This document shows, in pieces, positions 8,340 to 16,570 of a stretch of 64,000 bases of DNA. Below the pieces are notes generated by a model that worked only from the letters and a program-made list of their open reading frames with translations, did not search any database and was not told the origin of the DNA. The stretch lies in NCBI RefSeq assembly GCF_007751715.1, contig NZ_CP036292.1:3286001-3350000 (forward strand). The letters run 5' to 3'. Position 1 is the first letter of the stretch, and every line of letters starts with the position of its first letter. Origin of the DNA: Rosistilla oblonga. GTDB taxonomy: Bacteria > Planctomycetota > Planctomycetia > Pirellulales > Pirellulaceae. Both the position numbers and the translations under genes were made by a program.

Positions 8340-9882
8340 CTGTTGATTACCCACAAGTCGCCGCAAAAACAGCTCGTTTTGGCACGGTATTTGCGCTTGT
8401 AGTATTTCATTTTGCACAATGAAATCTTAAGGTGAAAGCATGCAACCGACCAGTATCGCATACGAATTTCAAGATATTCAACTTGGAGACAAACGTCTCA
8501 ACGATCGAGCCGAAGCGTTGCTCGCCTCGCTGGCGGCCAACCCTTCGGCCAGTATCAACGAAGCTTGCAGTGGCTGGGACGAAACCAAAGCCGCCTACCG
8601 TCTATTCGATAACCCCAACGTCGATCCAGAAGCCATTCTCGGGGCTCACGCTGAAAAGACACTCCAACGAATCAAAGCCCAAGACACCGTTTGCATCGCA
8701 CAAGATACCACCGAACTGGACTACACCGCGCATCCGCCCGAAGGCGTCCGCAATCTCGATCGCTTAGGCCGCCGTGGACTTTACGATCATTCCCACATCG
8801 CCTTCACGCCGGAGAAACTTTGTCTCGGGGTGGTCGGTGTTAAGTTCTACGATCGCGACAAAGAAGCGCTCGGCACCAGCAAGAAGCGAGAAGGCCAACC
8901 CCTACACACCGGCGAAGGGCAACGATGGCTCGATGGTTATCGCAAGGCCTGCGAGATCGCCGGAAAATGTCCTGAAACTCAGATCGTTTCGCTGGCCGAT
9001 CGCGAAGGAGACATCTACGACATTTTCGTCGAAGCCGATCAGCATGAAACACCGGCTCAGTTCGTCATTCGCTCGCAGCGAAAACGCTCGTTGCCGGAGA
9101 AAGACCCCGATGGCGGGCCTGCGGCTTATAAGAAAATGCGTGCCGAAATCGCATCCGCCCAGCCGGTCGCTTACCGCGAAGTCCAGCTTCCCCAAACGCC
9201 CAAGCGAACCAAAGGATCAGGAAACAAACAACACCCCGGCCGTGAAGCACGCACTGCGAAGTTAGAAATTCGAGCGAAGCGGATGACTCTTCGTGCGCCA
9301 CACAACAAGCAGTCTTCGATGCCGCCGGTCGAGATCAGTGTCGTTTGGGTGCGCGAGATCGATGGCCCAGGCGACGGAACCGAAGTCGACTGGCTGTTAC
9401 TGAGTTCTCTGCCGGTCGACACGATTGCCCAGACGCTGCGGATTGTGGATTTGTATGTGGCTCGTTGGCCAATCGAAGTATTCTTTCGAGTTTTCAAAAC
9501 TGGCTGCCGGGTCGAAGAGATTCAACTCGAAGCGAGAGACCGACTGATCCGCGCGTTGATGTTTTACAAAGTGATCGCATGGCGGATCATGTTTGTGACC
9601 TTCTTAGGCCGCGAGTGTCCAGAGCTTCCCTGTGATGTCGTCTTCAGCGAAGCGGAATGGAAGTCGGTCTGGAAAGTGGTGGAAAAGACGGCTCCCCCAA
9701 AGCAAGCTCCTGAGCTGTCACAATTCATCCCGGTCCTTGCGACCCTTGGCGGCTACAATCACCGCCAAGGCGACGGTCCGCCGGGAGCCGAAGTAATCTG
9801 GCGAGGCACGCGGCGAATGCTCGACTTCGCCCTCTGCTGGCAAGCCTTCGGACCAGACCAATGACTTGTGGGTAATCGACAG
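8340..9882 (+). mobile_element. IS4-family (IS50/Tn5-like) insertion sequence, 1543 bp
   Basis: The left end CTGTTGATTACCCACAAGTC (8340-8359) and the right end (9863-9882, inverted) match at 19 of 20 positions. Perfect 11-bp direct repeats flank them. One full-length transposase gene fills the interior. The element looks complete and potentially active; it sits in the stem of a hairpin downstream of the citG-like gene and so disrupts no coding sequence. Confidence 0.93.
8440..9864 (+). CDS. IS4-family transposase, Tn5-like
   Basis: 474 residues from ATG 8440, with AAGGTG a few bases upstream. The DDE residues can be placed at D89 (IAQDTTELDY), D187 (LADREGDIYD) and E346. The diagnostic YREK signature is intact as Y339-x2-R342-x3-E346-x6-K353 (YVARWPIEVFFRVFK). 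Length and spacing are close to Tn5 transposase (476 residues; D97, D188, E326). The stop codon lies at the start of the right inverted repeat. It is the only gene in the element and catalyses cut-and-paste transposition. Confidence 0.95.
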   Translation: MQPTSIAYEFQDIQLGDKRLNDRAEALLASLAANPSASINEACSGWDETKAAYRLFDNPNVDPEAILGAHAEKTLQRIKAQDTVCIAQDTTELDYTAHPPEGVRNLDRLGRRGLYDHSHIAFTPEKLCLGVVGVKFYDRDKEALGTSKKREGQPLHTGEGQRWLDGYRKACEIAGKCPETQIVSLADREGDIYDIFVEADQHETPAQFVIRSQRKRSLPEKDPDGGPAAYKKMRAEIASAQPVAYREVQLPQTPKRTKGSGNKQHPGREARTAKLEIRAKRMTLRAPHNKQSSMPPVEISVVWVREIDGPGDGTEVDWLLLSSLPVDTIAQTLRIVDLYVARWPIEVFFRVFKTGCRVEEIQLEARDRLIRALMFYKVIAWRIMFVTFLGRECPELPCDVVFSEAEWKSVWKVVEKTAPPKQAPELSQFIPVLATLGGYNHRQGDGPPGAEVIWRGTRRMLDFALCWQAFGPDQ

Positions 9883-9919
9883 GAGGTTACGAGTCCCTTC
9901 GCGCCCGAGATTATGGGGA

Positions 9920-9939
9920 CTCGTGACCTCGTCCACTAC
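9920..9939. repeat. Right arm of the hairpin interrupted by the insertion sequence
   Basis: CTCGTGACCTCGTCCACTAC, the reverse complement of 8320-8339 with one mismatch. It lies 41 bp beyond the valS stop, so in the ancestral arrangement the hairpin separated two convergent genes. Confidence 0.75.
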
Positions 9940-9980
9940 GCTTAATCTTTTGTGCTGACGCTGCACCAGCGCGCTGGCGT

Positions 9981-12900
9981 TTAAGCCTTGCGGGATTGCA
10001 GATCTTTGATCGCCTGTTCGACAGCCGTCCGCTGCTGCTTCAGTTCGCCAAGGCTTTGGCGTTCCTTCTGGACCACCTCCGCCGGAGCGCGATCGACGAA
10101 GCTCTCGTTGGCCAGCTTGTTCTGCTTGCCCGAGATCTGTTTGATCAGATTCTCCAACAGCTTGCCGTTGCGTTCGAGTTCGGCATCGACGTCGATGAAC
10201 TTTTCCAAGTCGACGAAGACGTCGATATCGATCTGCGGCAAAGCGACGTGTGCCGAGGTCTGCGGCGCCGTTACGTCGGGACCAAACGCTGTCGCGTCGG
10301 CGTGCGCAAGGGCAGTGAAATACGTTGTCATCGGTTGCAACAATTCAGCCGTCGATGGCGTGCAACGGATTGCAAACGGAACGGTGTCACGCGTGATTCC
10401 CTGCCGGCTGCGGATCTCGCGGATCGCTCCCAAGGCCGCTTGGAACGTGGCAAATCGCTCTTCGATCACGGTGTCGATCTGCGATTCATCGGCGACGGGC
10501 CACTCGGCTTGCATCAACCACTTCGCCGCCGGTTGCGGATCGGCGAGGCCACGCGTTGGGGCGATCTGCCCCAAGTGTTGCCAGATCGATTCGGTGACAA
10601 ACGGCATGATCGGATGCAGCAGTCGCAGCAACGTGTCCAACGTGTGAGCAAGGACTTGTTTGGTCGGTCCCGCTTGCGCCGGATCGTTCAACCGCGGCTT
10701 GGCCATCTCGACGTAGAAGCTGCAGAACTCGTCCCATGCGAAGTCATACAAGGCTCGTGCCGCATCGGCGTAGCGGTAGTGTTCGAGCGCTTCGGTGACT
10801 TGGGCGGTGACGGTCGCCAGACGACTGAGAATCCAACGGTCCTCGGTCTCCAGCGTTTGCACATCCAGCGGAGTCGTCGGGGTATCTTCCAGGTTCAGCA
10901 TCGCAAACCGAGCTGCATTCCACAGCTTGTTTGTGAAGTTCCGCGCCTGTTCGAACCGCTCGCTGACGACAGCCGCCTTGGGCAGGGCGATGTCCGCTTC
11001 GGCTTCGGCCCACTGCGTCGAGAACTCCTTTTTGCAATGCTTGCAAGCGATCCGCGGCAGCTGGCGATTCTTCTTCGTCTGGTCGTTCAGCTTCTCGCAG
11101 TGCGGGCACTCGAACTGCACCGGCATCCGAACGTCTTGCGTTTCGGCGGCGATCCAGGCGAGGCCAAAGCGGAGCGAATCGGGGCCGAACTTGTCGATCA
11201 CGTCGTTGGGGTCGACGCCGTTCCCCTTCGACTTCGACATCGTTTCGCCGTTGCCATCCATGATTTTTGGATGGATGAAAACTTCGCGGAACGGAATTTC
11301 GCCGATGTTGTTGAGTCCCATCAGCACCATTCGGGCAACCCACAGCGTGATGATGTCGCGACTGGTGATCAGCGTGCTGGTCGGATAGAAGTACTTCAGC
11401 TCATCGGTTTGTTCGGGCCAGCCGAGGGTCGAATGCGGCCACAGGGCACTGCTGAACCACGTATCCAAAACGTCGGGATCTTGAACCAGTCCCAGCGATT
11501 CGACCTGTTGTTCGATCTCAGCGTCTTCGGCTTCGATGCAGACGTGGACCGAGTGATCTTCGGCGGTTTGGTGGACCAACTTGCCATCGCTGGCGGCGGC
11601 GATCGAGGCAAGTTTTTCGGAGATCGCAGCGGCTTCATCCGCCGATCCGCAGGCCAGCGACCAGATCGGAATTCGATGTCCCCACCAAAGTTGTCGGCTG
11701 ACGGGCCAGTCGCGTTTTTCGCCCAACCAGTCGAGATAACCCTTGCGATAGCGAGGCGGGAAGATTTGCACGCGCTCGTCGGAGACGGCGTCCATCGCCG
11801 ATTGAGCCAGCGTGTCCATCTTCACGAACCATTGGTCGGCCAGATAGGGTTCGATCGCTGTCTTGCTGCGATCGCTCAACCCCAGTTCGATCTCGCGGTC
11901 CTCGATCTTGACCATCAGCCCCGCCTCTTCCAAATCGGCGACGATTTTGTTGCGGGCTTGTTTGATCGTGAGTCCTTCGTAGGGACCCGCTTCGGCATTC
12001 ATCGTGCCGTCGGAATTCAAGATGTTGATCATCGGCAGATCCTGCCGCTGTCCAACTTCGTAATCGTTCGGGTCGTGGGCGGGAGTGATCTTTACGCAAC
12101 CGCTGCCCAGTTCCGGCTTGGCCCATTGGTCGGCGACCAGCGGGATCTCGCGGCCCAACAGCGGCAAACGCAGCTTGCGTCCGGCGGCCGCCATGTCGCG
12201 CAGTTGGATCAACAGTGGCAGATGAGTTTTCCGGCGCTCAGCCAACGCTTTGATCTGCGCTTCGACGTCGGGGCGTTCCTTGTCGCTCGCCGCCGCCAGC
12301 TTCTCCTGCAGTTCGGCTTCGATCTTATCCAGTTGGTGCGCTGGATCGGGATGGACCGCGACGGCGGTGTCGCCCAACATCGTCTCGGGACGCGTGGTGG
12401 CGATCGTTACGCTAGTCGGTTCGCCCGGCTGCGGATCGATCACCGGGTATTGGTAGTGCCAGAAATGTCCCTGCTTGGTTTCGTGAAAGACCTCGTCGTC
12501 GCTGACGGCTGTCTGCAGGAAGGTGTCCCAGTTGACTAGCTTTTTGCCGCGGTAGATCAACTGTTTGCCAAACAGGTCAAAAAACGTGGCTCGGACAGCC
12601 GCGGCGCAAGTATCGTCCAGCGTGAAGCGAGTCCGCCGCCAGTCGCAACTACAGCCCATGCGTTTCAGTTGTCCCAGGATCCGCGTCTCGTATTGGTCCT
12701 TCCACTTCCAGATCCGCGCGACAAGTTCCTCCCGCCCCAGATCGTGGCGGGTCTTGTTCTCCAGCTCCTTCAGGCGACGTTCGACGACCGCTTGCGTGGC
12801 GATCCCGGCGTGGTCGGTCCCCGGCATCCAGAGCGCCGCATAGCCTTGCATCCGCCGCATCCGAACCAGCACGTCTTGCAACGTGTTGTTCAGACCGTGC

Positions 12901-13064
12901 CCCAAGTGCAACGCACCGGTCACGTTTGGCGGCGGAATCACGATCGCAAACGGTTTCTTGTTTGGATCGGGATCGGCGTCGAAGCAACCGGCTTGTTGCC
13001 ACGCGTCGTAAATCGGCTGACAAGCTTCGGTGTGGTCAAAACGGTTTGGCAGCTCGTGCGTCAT
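9981..13064 (-). CDS. valS: Valyl-tRNA synthetase with a zinc-ribbon-like insertion
   Basis: 1027 residues from ATG 13064 (MTHELPNRF); an in-frame ATG 48 bp upstream would only add an untypical N-terminus. A class I signature HLGHG sits at residues 53-57 (PPNVTGALHLGHG) and the KMSKS loop is ETMSKSKGNGVDPND. The editing domain lies between them. The C-terminal coiled-coil tRNA-binding arm (about the last 65 residues) is present. Just after the KMSKS loop there is a CPHC...CKHC insertion not found in typical bacterial ValS, probably a zinc ribbon. The enzyme charges tRNA-Val. It is longer than E. coli ValS (951), mostly because of this insertion and one after the HIGH region (residues about 230-270, lysine/glutamate rich). 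Confidence 0.97.
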   Translation of the reverse strand: MTHELPNRFDHTEACQPIYDAWQQAGCFDADPDPNKKPFAIVIPPPNVTGALHLGHGLNNTLQDVLVRMRRMQGYAALWMPGTDHAGIATQAVVERRLKELENKTRHDLGREELVARIWKWKDQYETRILGQLKRMGCSCDWRRTRFTLDDTCAAAVRATFFDLFGKQLIYRGKKLVNWDTFLQTAVSDDEVFHETKQGHFWHYQYPVIDPQPGEPTSVTIATTRPETMLGDTAVAVHPDPAHQLDKIEAELQEKLAAASDKERPDVEAQIKALAERRKTHLPLLIQLRDMAAAGRKLRLPLLGREIPLVADQWAKPELGSGCVKITPAHDPNDYEVGQRQDLPMINILNSDGTMNAEAGPYEGLTIKQARNKIVADLEEAGLMVKIEDREIELGLSDRSKTAIEPYLADQWFVKMDTLAQSAMDAVSDERVQIFPPRYRKGYLDWLGEKRDWPVSRQLWWGHRIPIWSLACGSADEAAAISEKLASIAAASDGKLVHQTAEDHSVHVCIEAEDAEIEQQVESLGLVQDPDVLDTWFSSALWPHSTLGWPEQTDELKYFYPTSTLITSRDIITLWVARMVLMGLNNIGEIPFREVFIHPKIMDGNGETMSKSKGNGVDPNDVIDKFGPDSLRFGLAWIAAETQDVRMPVQFECPHCEKLNDQTKKNRQLPRIACKHCKKEFSTQWAEAEADIALPKAAVVSERFEQARNFTNKLWNAARFAMLNLEDTPTTPLDVQTLETEDRWILSRLATVTAQVTEALEHYRYADAARALYDFAWDEFCSFYVEMAKPRLNDPAQAGPTKQVLAHTLDTLLRLLHPIMPFVTESIWQHLGQIAPTRGLADPQPAAKWLMQAEWPVADESQIDTVIEERFATFQAALGAIREIRSRQGITRDTVPFAIRCTPSTAELLQPMTTYFTALAHADATAFGPDVTAPQTSAHVALPQIDIDVFVDLEKFIDVDAELERNGKLLENLIKQISGKQNKLANESFVDRAPAEVVQKERQSLGELKQQRTAVEQAIKDLQSRKA

Positions 13065-13145
13065 TTGTCTGGAGTGGGATAGAGTGACGTGGGGAAAAAT
13101 ACGAATGATCAAACGATCGGAAGCAATCTTGGGCGTCCGTTGCAG

Positions 13146-14726
13146 CTATTTGGCTGCGTTGTCTGCCAAGTGCAGTTTGTATTCGACGGCATCGACAAGA
13201 GCATACCAGCTGGCTTCGATCAGGTTCTCGCTGACGCCGATTGTGCCCCAACGGTTCTTGCCGTCGGTGCTTTCGATATTCACGCGGATGTGGGCGGCGG
13301 TTCCTTCGTCGCAGTTGACGACGCGAACTTTGTAGTCGACCAGATGCATTTCATCGAGCATCGGGTAATCGACCTGCAACGCTTTCCGCAGTGCGGTGTC
13401 CATCGCATTGATCGGACCCTGCCCTTCGGCAGCTTCGAAGCGAACGTCGTCGCCGACCGACAGCTTGATGATCGCTTCGGCAAACGCGACGTGCGAAGTC
13501 GCGTCGCGGTCGCCGGCGACACAGCGGTATTTAATCGGTTGGAAGTGGGGGCGGTATTGGTCGGCGCACCGTTTGACCAGCAGATCAAACGATCCGTCGG
13601 CGGTCTCGAATTGATAACCAAGGTTCTCCAAGCGGACAACTTCCGCCAGGATCTTGTCCATCAGTTCGCGATCGGCATCGATGTTGTGCTTGCTCGTCAA
13701 CGCCGCGATGTTGCTGCGTCCGCTCAGCTCGCTGACCAAGATCCGTCGCTCGTTTCCAACCGATTCGGGATCGATGTGTTCGTAGGTGCTAGTCGCTTTG
13801 GCGATCGCGTGGACGTGCATCCCGCCTTTGTGAGCAAACGCGCTCTGGCCAACAAACGGTTGGTTGTTCCGCAGCTGCATGTTAGCGGTTTCGTAGACGA
13901 ACCGGCTCAGTTCGGTCAGGTGCTGCATCTGGTCGCCACCCAAAACCTCGAAGCCTCGCTTGATTTGCAAGTTGGCCATCACGGAGATCAGGTCGGCGTT
14001 GCCGCAGCGTTCGCCGATCCCGTTGATCGTTCCCTGCACTTGATTCGCACCGGCGTCGACGGCGACCAAGGTGTTGGCGACGGCGAGATCGCAATCGTTG
14101 TGGCAGTGGATGCCGATTTGAACATCGTATTGCTTGACTGCATCGATCGCGGCGGTAACGATTTCGCGGATCTCTTCGGGCATTGTACCGCCGTTGGTAT
14201 CGCACAACACGATCCACCCGGCTCCGGCTGACGCAGCGGCTTGGATCGTCTTGGCAGCATACGCCGGATTGGACTTCCAACCGTCAAAGAAATGCTCTGC
14301 ATCGTAGATCACGTCGCCACACTTCTTCAAAAACGCGGCGCTGTCACCGATCATCTCGAGGTTTTCTTCCAGCGAGACGTTCAGAACCTTCGTCGCGTGG
14401 AAGTCGGATGTCTTGCCGACAAAGGTGCAGACTGGCGTTTCCGCTTTTGCCAGCGCGATCATGCCGGGATCGTCGGCTGCCTTGAGGCTGCGGCGACGGG
14501 TCATGCCAAACGCGCAGACCTTCGACGCGCCAAGGTTAAGCTTGCGAACCTGCTCGAAAAACGCCACATCCTTTTCGTTCGACAGCGGGTAGCCACCTTC
14601 GATGAACTCCACGCCCAATTCCGCCAATCGTTGGGCAATCAGCAGTTTGTCCTGTAACGAGAGGCTAACGCCTTCGCCCTGCGTGCCATCACGCAGCGTG
14701 GTGTCGTAGGTTTTGATCGATCGCAT
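13146..14726 (-). CDS. cimA: Citramalate synthase (isoleucine pathway; isopropylmalate synthase superfamily)
   Basis: 526 residues from ATG 14726 (MRSIKTYDTTLRDGTQGEG). The HMGL-like catalytic motif YDTTLRDGTQ is at residues 7-16 and the metal-binding histidines are in HCHND. The sequence GGYPLSNEKDVAFF and the C-terminal regulatory LeuA dimer domain (about residues 390-520) fit CimA more than LeuA. CimA condenses acetyl-CoA with pyruvate to (R)-citramalate, the first step of threonine-independent isoleucine synthesis. A close LeuA-like specificity cannot be fully excluded. The gene is preceded by a Leu-rich leader ORF and an intrinsic terminator (see those entries), which points to attenuation control. 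valS lies 81 bp downstream on the same strand. Confidence 0.9.
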   Translation of the reverse strand: MRSIKTYDTTLRDGTQGEGVSLSLQDKLLIAQRLAELGVEFIEGGYPLSNEKDVAFFEQVRKLNLGASKVCAFGMTRRRSLKAADDPGMIALAKAETPVCTFVGKTSDFHATKVLNVSLEENLEMIGDSAAFLKKCGDVIYDAEHFFDGWKSNPAYAAKTIQAAASAGAGWIVLCDTNGGTMPEEIREIVTAAIDAVKQYDVQIGIHCHNDCDLAVANTLVAVDAGANQVQGTINGIGERCGNADLISVMANLQIKRGFEVLGGDQMQHLTELSRFVYETANMQLRNNQPFVGQSAFAHKGGMHVHAIAKATSTYEHIDPESVGNERRILVSELSGRSNIAALTSKHNIDADRELMDKILAEVVRLENLGYQFETADGSFDLLVKRCADQYRPHFQPIKYRCVAGDRDATSHVAFAEAIIKLSVGDDVRFEAAEGQGPINAMDTALRKALQVDYPMLDEMHLVDYKVRVVNCDEGTAAHIRVNIESTDGKNRWGTIGVSENLIEASWYALVDAVEYKLHLADNAAK

Positions 14727-14762
14727 GGAATTAAAGGGTGGATGGAAGGTGGTAGATAACAA

Positions 14763-14797
14763 AAAAACCCCAAAGGCCGGAAGCCTAAGGGGTTTTT
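14763..14797 (-). terminator. Intrinsic terminator in the citramalate synthase leader (attenuator)
   Basis: On the minus strand a CCCC-rich stem (14789-14797 with 14763-14771; inner GGC/GCC at 14775-14777 and 14783-14785) is followed by a run of seven T (14761-14767). It ends about 35 bp before the cimA start codon, where only an attenuator would be useful to a downstream gene. Confidence 0.8.
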
Positions 14798-14807
14798 AAC
14801 GTTTGCA

Positions 14808-14873
14808 TTAAAACACAATCCCACTCGGCTCGGCGTCATGTCGACGGAGCAATAATAATGACAGCGATGTCAA
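14808..14873 (-). CDS. Leu-rich leader peptide (attenuation) for citramalate synthase
   Basis: A 21-residue frame from a TTG codon at 14873 to TAA at 14808, reading MTSLSLLLLRRHDAEP and ending in SGIVF. Four leucine codons in a row (TTA, TTA, TTG, CTC) followed by two arginines resemble the LLLLRR leader peptides of actinobacterial leuA genes. It stops 11 bp before the terminator hairpin, the spacing expected for ribosome-mediated attenuation sensing leucyl-tRNA. The weak point is the start: no clear Shine-Dalgarno is seen and the codon is TTG. The frame is open further upstream without a better start. This is an inference from position and codon content. Confidence 0.55.
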   Translation of the reverse strand: MTSLSLLLLRRHDAEPSGIVF

Positions 14874-15173
14874 TGATGGAGTGGGGTTGCATTGCAGCGA
14901 TTTGGTTTGGTTCTGGGACGCGACGGAATTCCCACCGCGTCGCCTGAGGTTAGCCCCGATCGCCGGGGGTGTCAATGGGATTGAAACCGCCGCTGTGGGG
15001 CCCACGGACGTTGGGCCGTTTGGTAATTTGGGGTATGAGCGAAGGGGCTCGCTCTGCCACGGTTTCGATCTCCGCCGGCCGGCACCCGTCATTTAATGAC
15101 ACCCGTCGCGGTTGACGCGTTCGCTGCACCGGCGGGCGAACGCGTCGAAATCCCACGTGTGTGGGGGGGCAGG
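14874..15173. other. Intergenic region upstream of the citramalate synthase leader
   Basis: About 300 bp. It probably carries the cimA promoter, but no convincing -35/-10 pair was found. Open frames on both strands lack protein-like composition. Confidence 0.4.
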
Positions 15174-15488
15174 CTAGCAGGCGCGTTGGACGGTGACAGC
15201 GGAGCGACTGGCGTCATTGAGTGCGCTGATCGGCAGCTGGCTGGTTCGCTGCCCATCGGTCCCATAGAAGTAGATCGCTCGGGTTTTCATGTCGCAAACC
15301 GCTGTCAGTTTAACGCTTCGAGGCCCGTGCAGGCAGAAGTAGAGGCCGCATGGCGTACCTCCTTTGGCGATCACTCGCTGGGTGACCGGGAAAGCTCCTG
15401 GTTCCAGTTGGCCGAGTTCGCTGAGCGTGTTTTGAACCAGGGTGCGGAGGCGGGAAATGTCGATCTGAGCTATGGGATTCGCAATCAT
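15174..15488 (-). CDS. Small conserved hypothetical protein
   Basis: 104 residues, ATG at 15488. No signal peptide or membrane segment. The middle reads TPCGLYFCLHGPRSVKLTA, followed by a strand-rich segment (IYFYGTDGQRTSQLPIS). Its mixed alpha/beta composition looks like a real protein, and I recall similar short proteins in other planctomycetes, which I could not verify here. An overlapping plus-strand frame (15096-15521) has less protein-like content. Function unknown. Confidence 0.6.
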   Translation of the reverse strand: MIANPIAQIDISRLRTLVQNTLSELGQLEPGAFPVTQRVIAKGGTPCGLYFCLHGPRSVKLTAVCDMKTRAIYFYGTDGQRTSQLPISALNDASRSAVTVQRAC

Positions 15489-15886
15489 CGTCGCGTTGTC
15501 ACTCCATTGATGCCGGCATAGTTAGGATGGTTCATTTGCCCAGCGGATTGCGGGGGCGGAGTCATTCCGCCCGATGGCCCGGGCAAGTTCTCTATCGTCT
15601 CACGCCACCAGCGACCTTAGCCTCGCGAATCAGGGAATCGGATCAGAGTCCTTTCGCCGGCCCAATCCTTCGGATCACGCAGATTGCGAGGGCTAGCGGA
15701 TTTGGGTGGAACTAGTCGCTTGCCTCAGAGGAATGGAGAGTTGTCGATTGGGGCCGCGGAACAGCTTCCAAAGTAAAACTTTGCCGGTTTTGCTGCATGT
15801 AGGGATTTCAGCGGTCGATAGTCATTGCGTAAGGTTCGCGTTGTTGCAGGCTGACTTTCTAATTCTCTTGGCGGGAGCCCTTCGTT
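15489..15886. other. Intergenic region without a recognised gene
   Basis: About 400 bp between the divergent small protein and the TIGR03546 gene. Short frames only, no repeat or RNA gene seen. It should contain the promoter of the TIGR03546/TIGR03545 pair. Confidence 0.4.
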
Positions 15887-16570
15887 GTGATTATTTGGCT
15901 GTATCGTCAGATCCAAGGTGTACGCAAAGCGCTTGCCGGGCGCGATAACCCCGAGCAGCTCGCTTGGGCGATGGCTTTGGGGGTGCTGTTGGGAGTGGTT
16001 CCGAAGGGGAATCTCACCGCCATGCTGCTTGTCTGTTTGGTTCTCGTGTTGCGTGTCAACCATGCGATGGCCGCCGTCACCGCTGTTGTCGTTAGCATCG
16101 CCGCGGTTCTGTTGGACCCGTTCACTCATCAATTGGGCAGCTGGGTGCTTGAGCAGCCCGCGCTGCAAGGCTTTTTCACATGGAGCTGGCAGCAACCGTT
16201 GGTGCCTTGGACCGACCTCAACAATACCGTCGTGATGGGCAGTCTGTTGTTTGGTTTGATGACGCTCTTCCCGACCTATAGTCTCGCGCTGCCGGTCTTC
16301 CGATCTTTCGCGCCGGAGAAGCCAGAGAGCCCGATCAGTCCCGCTAAGTCGGAAGCGTCGCAGACGCTCGCCGCTGCGACATCGAGTCCCCAGCCGCAAG
16401 CGGCTCCGCGTTCGGCAGTAGCACCACCCAGACCCAATCCGCGGCCGCAAGTCGATGTGATTCGAGTTCGCCGCGATCAGCCCGCCGGTGCAAAACCGGC
16501 GGCCGGCGGCAAAAGCGACGCGCCTCGTCGCGAAGCTCCCCAGGTTAAGAAGCAGGAGAAGGCAGCATGA
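15887..16570 (+). CDS. TIGR03546-family membrane protein
   Basis: 227 residues from a GTG start. The first 145 residues hold three to four hydrophobic segments (about 27-43, 44-58, 62-78, 112-130), preceded by a short amphipathic N-terminus. The C-terminal 80 residues are a Pro/Ala/Arg/Lys-rich, probably disordered tail. The family TIGR03546 is defined as an uncharacterised protein found next to TIGR03545, exactly the arrangement here. The next gene overlaps by four bases (ATGA), so the two are translationally coupled. Function unknown; a two-component membrane or envelope complex is the simplest inference. Confidence 0.8.
   Translation: MIIWLYRQIQGVRKALAGRDNPEQLAWAMALGVLLGVVPKGNLTAMLLVCLVLVLRVNHAMAAVTAVVVSIAAVLLDPFTHQLGSWVLEQPALQGFFTWSWQQPLVPWTDLNNTVVMGSLLFGLMTLFPTYSLALPVFRSFAPEKPESPISPAKSEASQTLAAATSSPQPQAAPRSAVAPPRPNPRPQVDVIRVRRDQPAGAKPAAGGKSDAPRREAPQVKKQEKAA

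Larger units (their letters stand above)
8329..9893 (+). repeat. 11-bp target-site duplication flanking the IS4-family element
   Basis: GAGGTTACGAG occurs exactly at 8329-8339 and 9883-9893, immediately outside the two terminal inverted repeats. The length suits IS4-family elements (9-13 bp). The identical copies indicate a fairly recent, unrearranged insertion. Confidence 0.9.

Noticed and set aside
9996-12539. 847-codon plus-strand frame antisense to valS
   Set aside because: It runs opposite the whole valS gene, has Arg/Gln/Asp/Phe-biased composition typical of a GC-rich shadow frame, and has no recognisable motif.
15096-15521. 141-codon plus-strand frame overlapping the small conserved protein
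   Set aside because: The minus-strand frame at 15174-15488 has better protein composition; both cannot be real.
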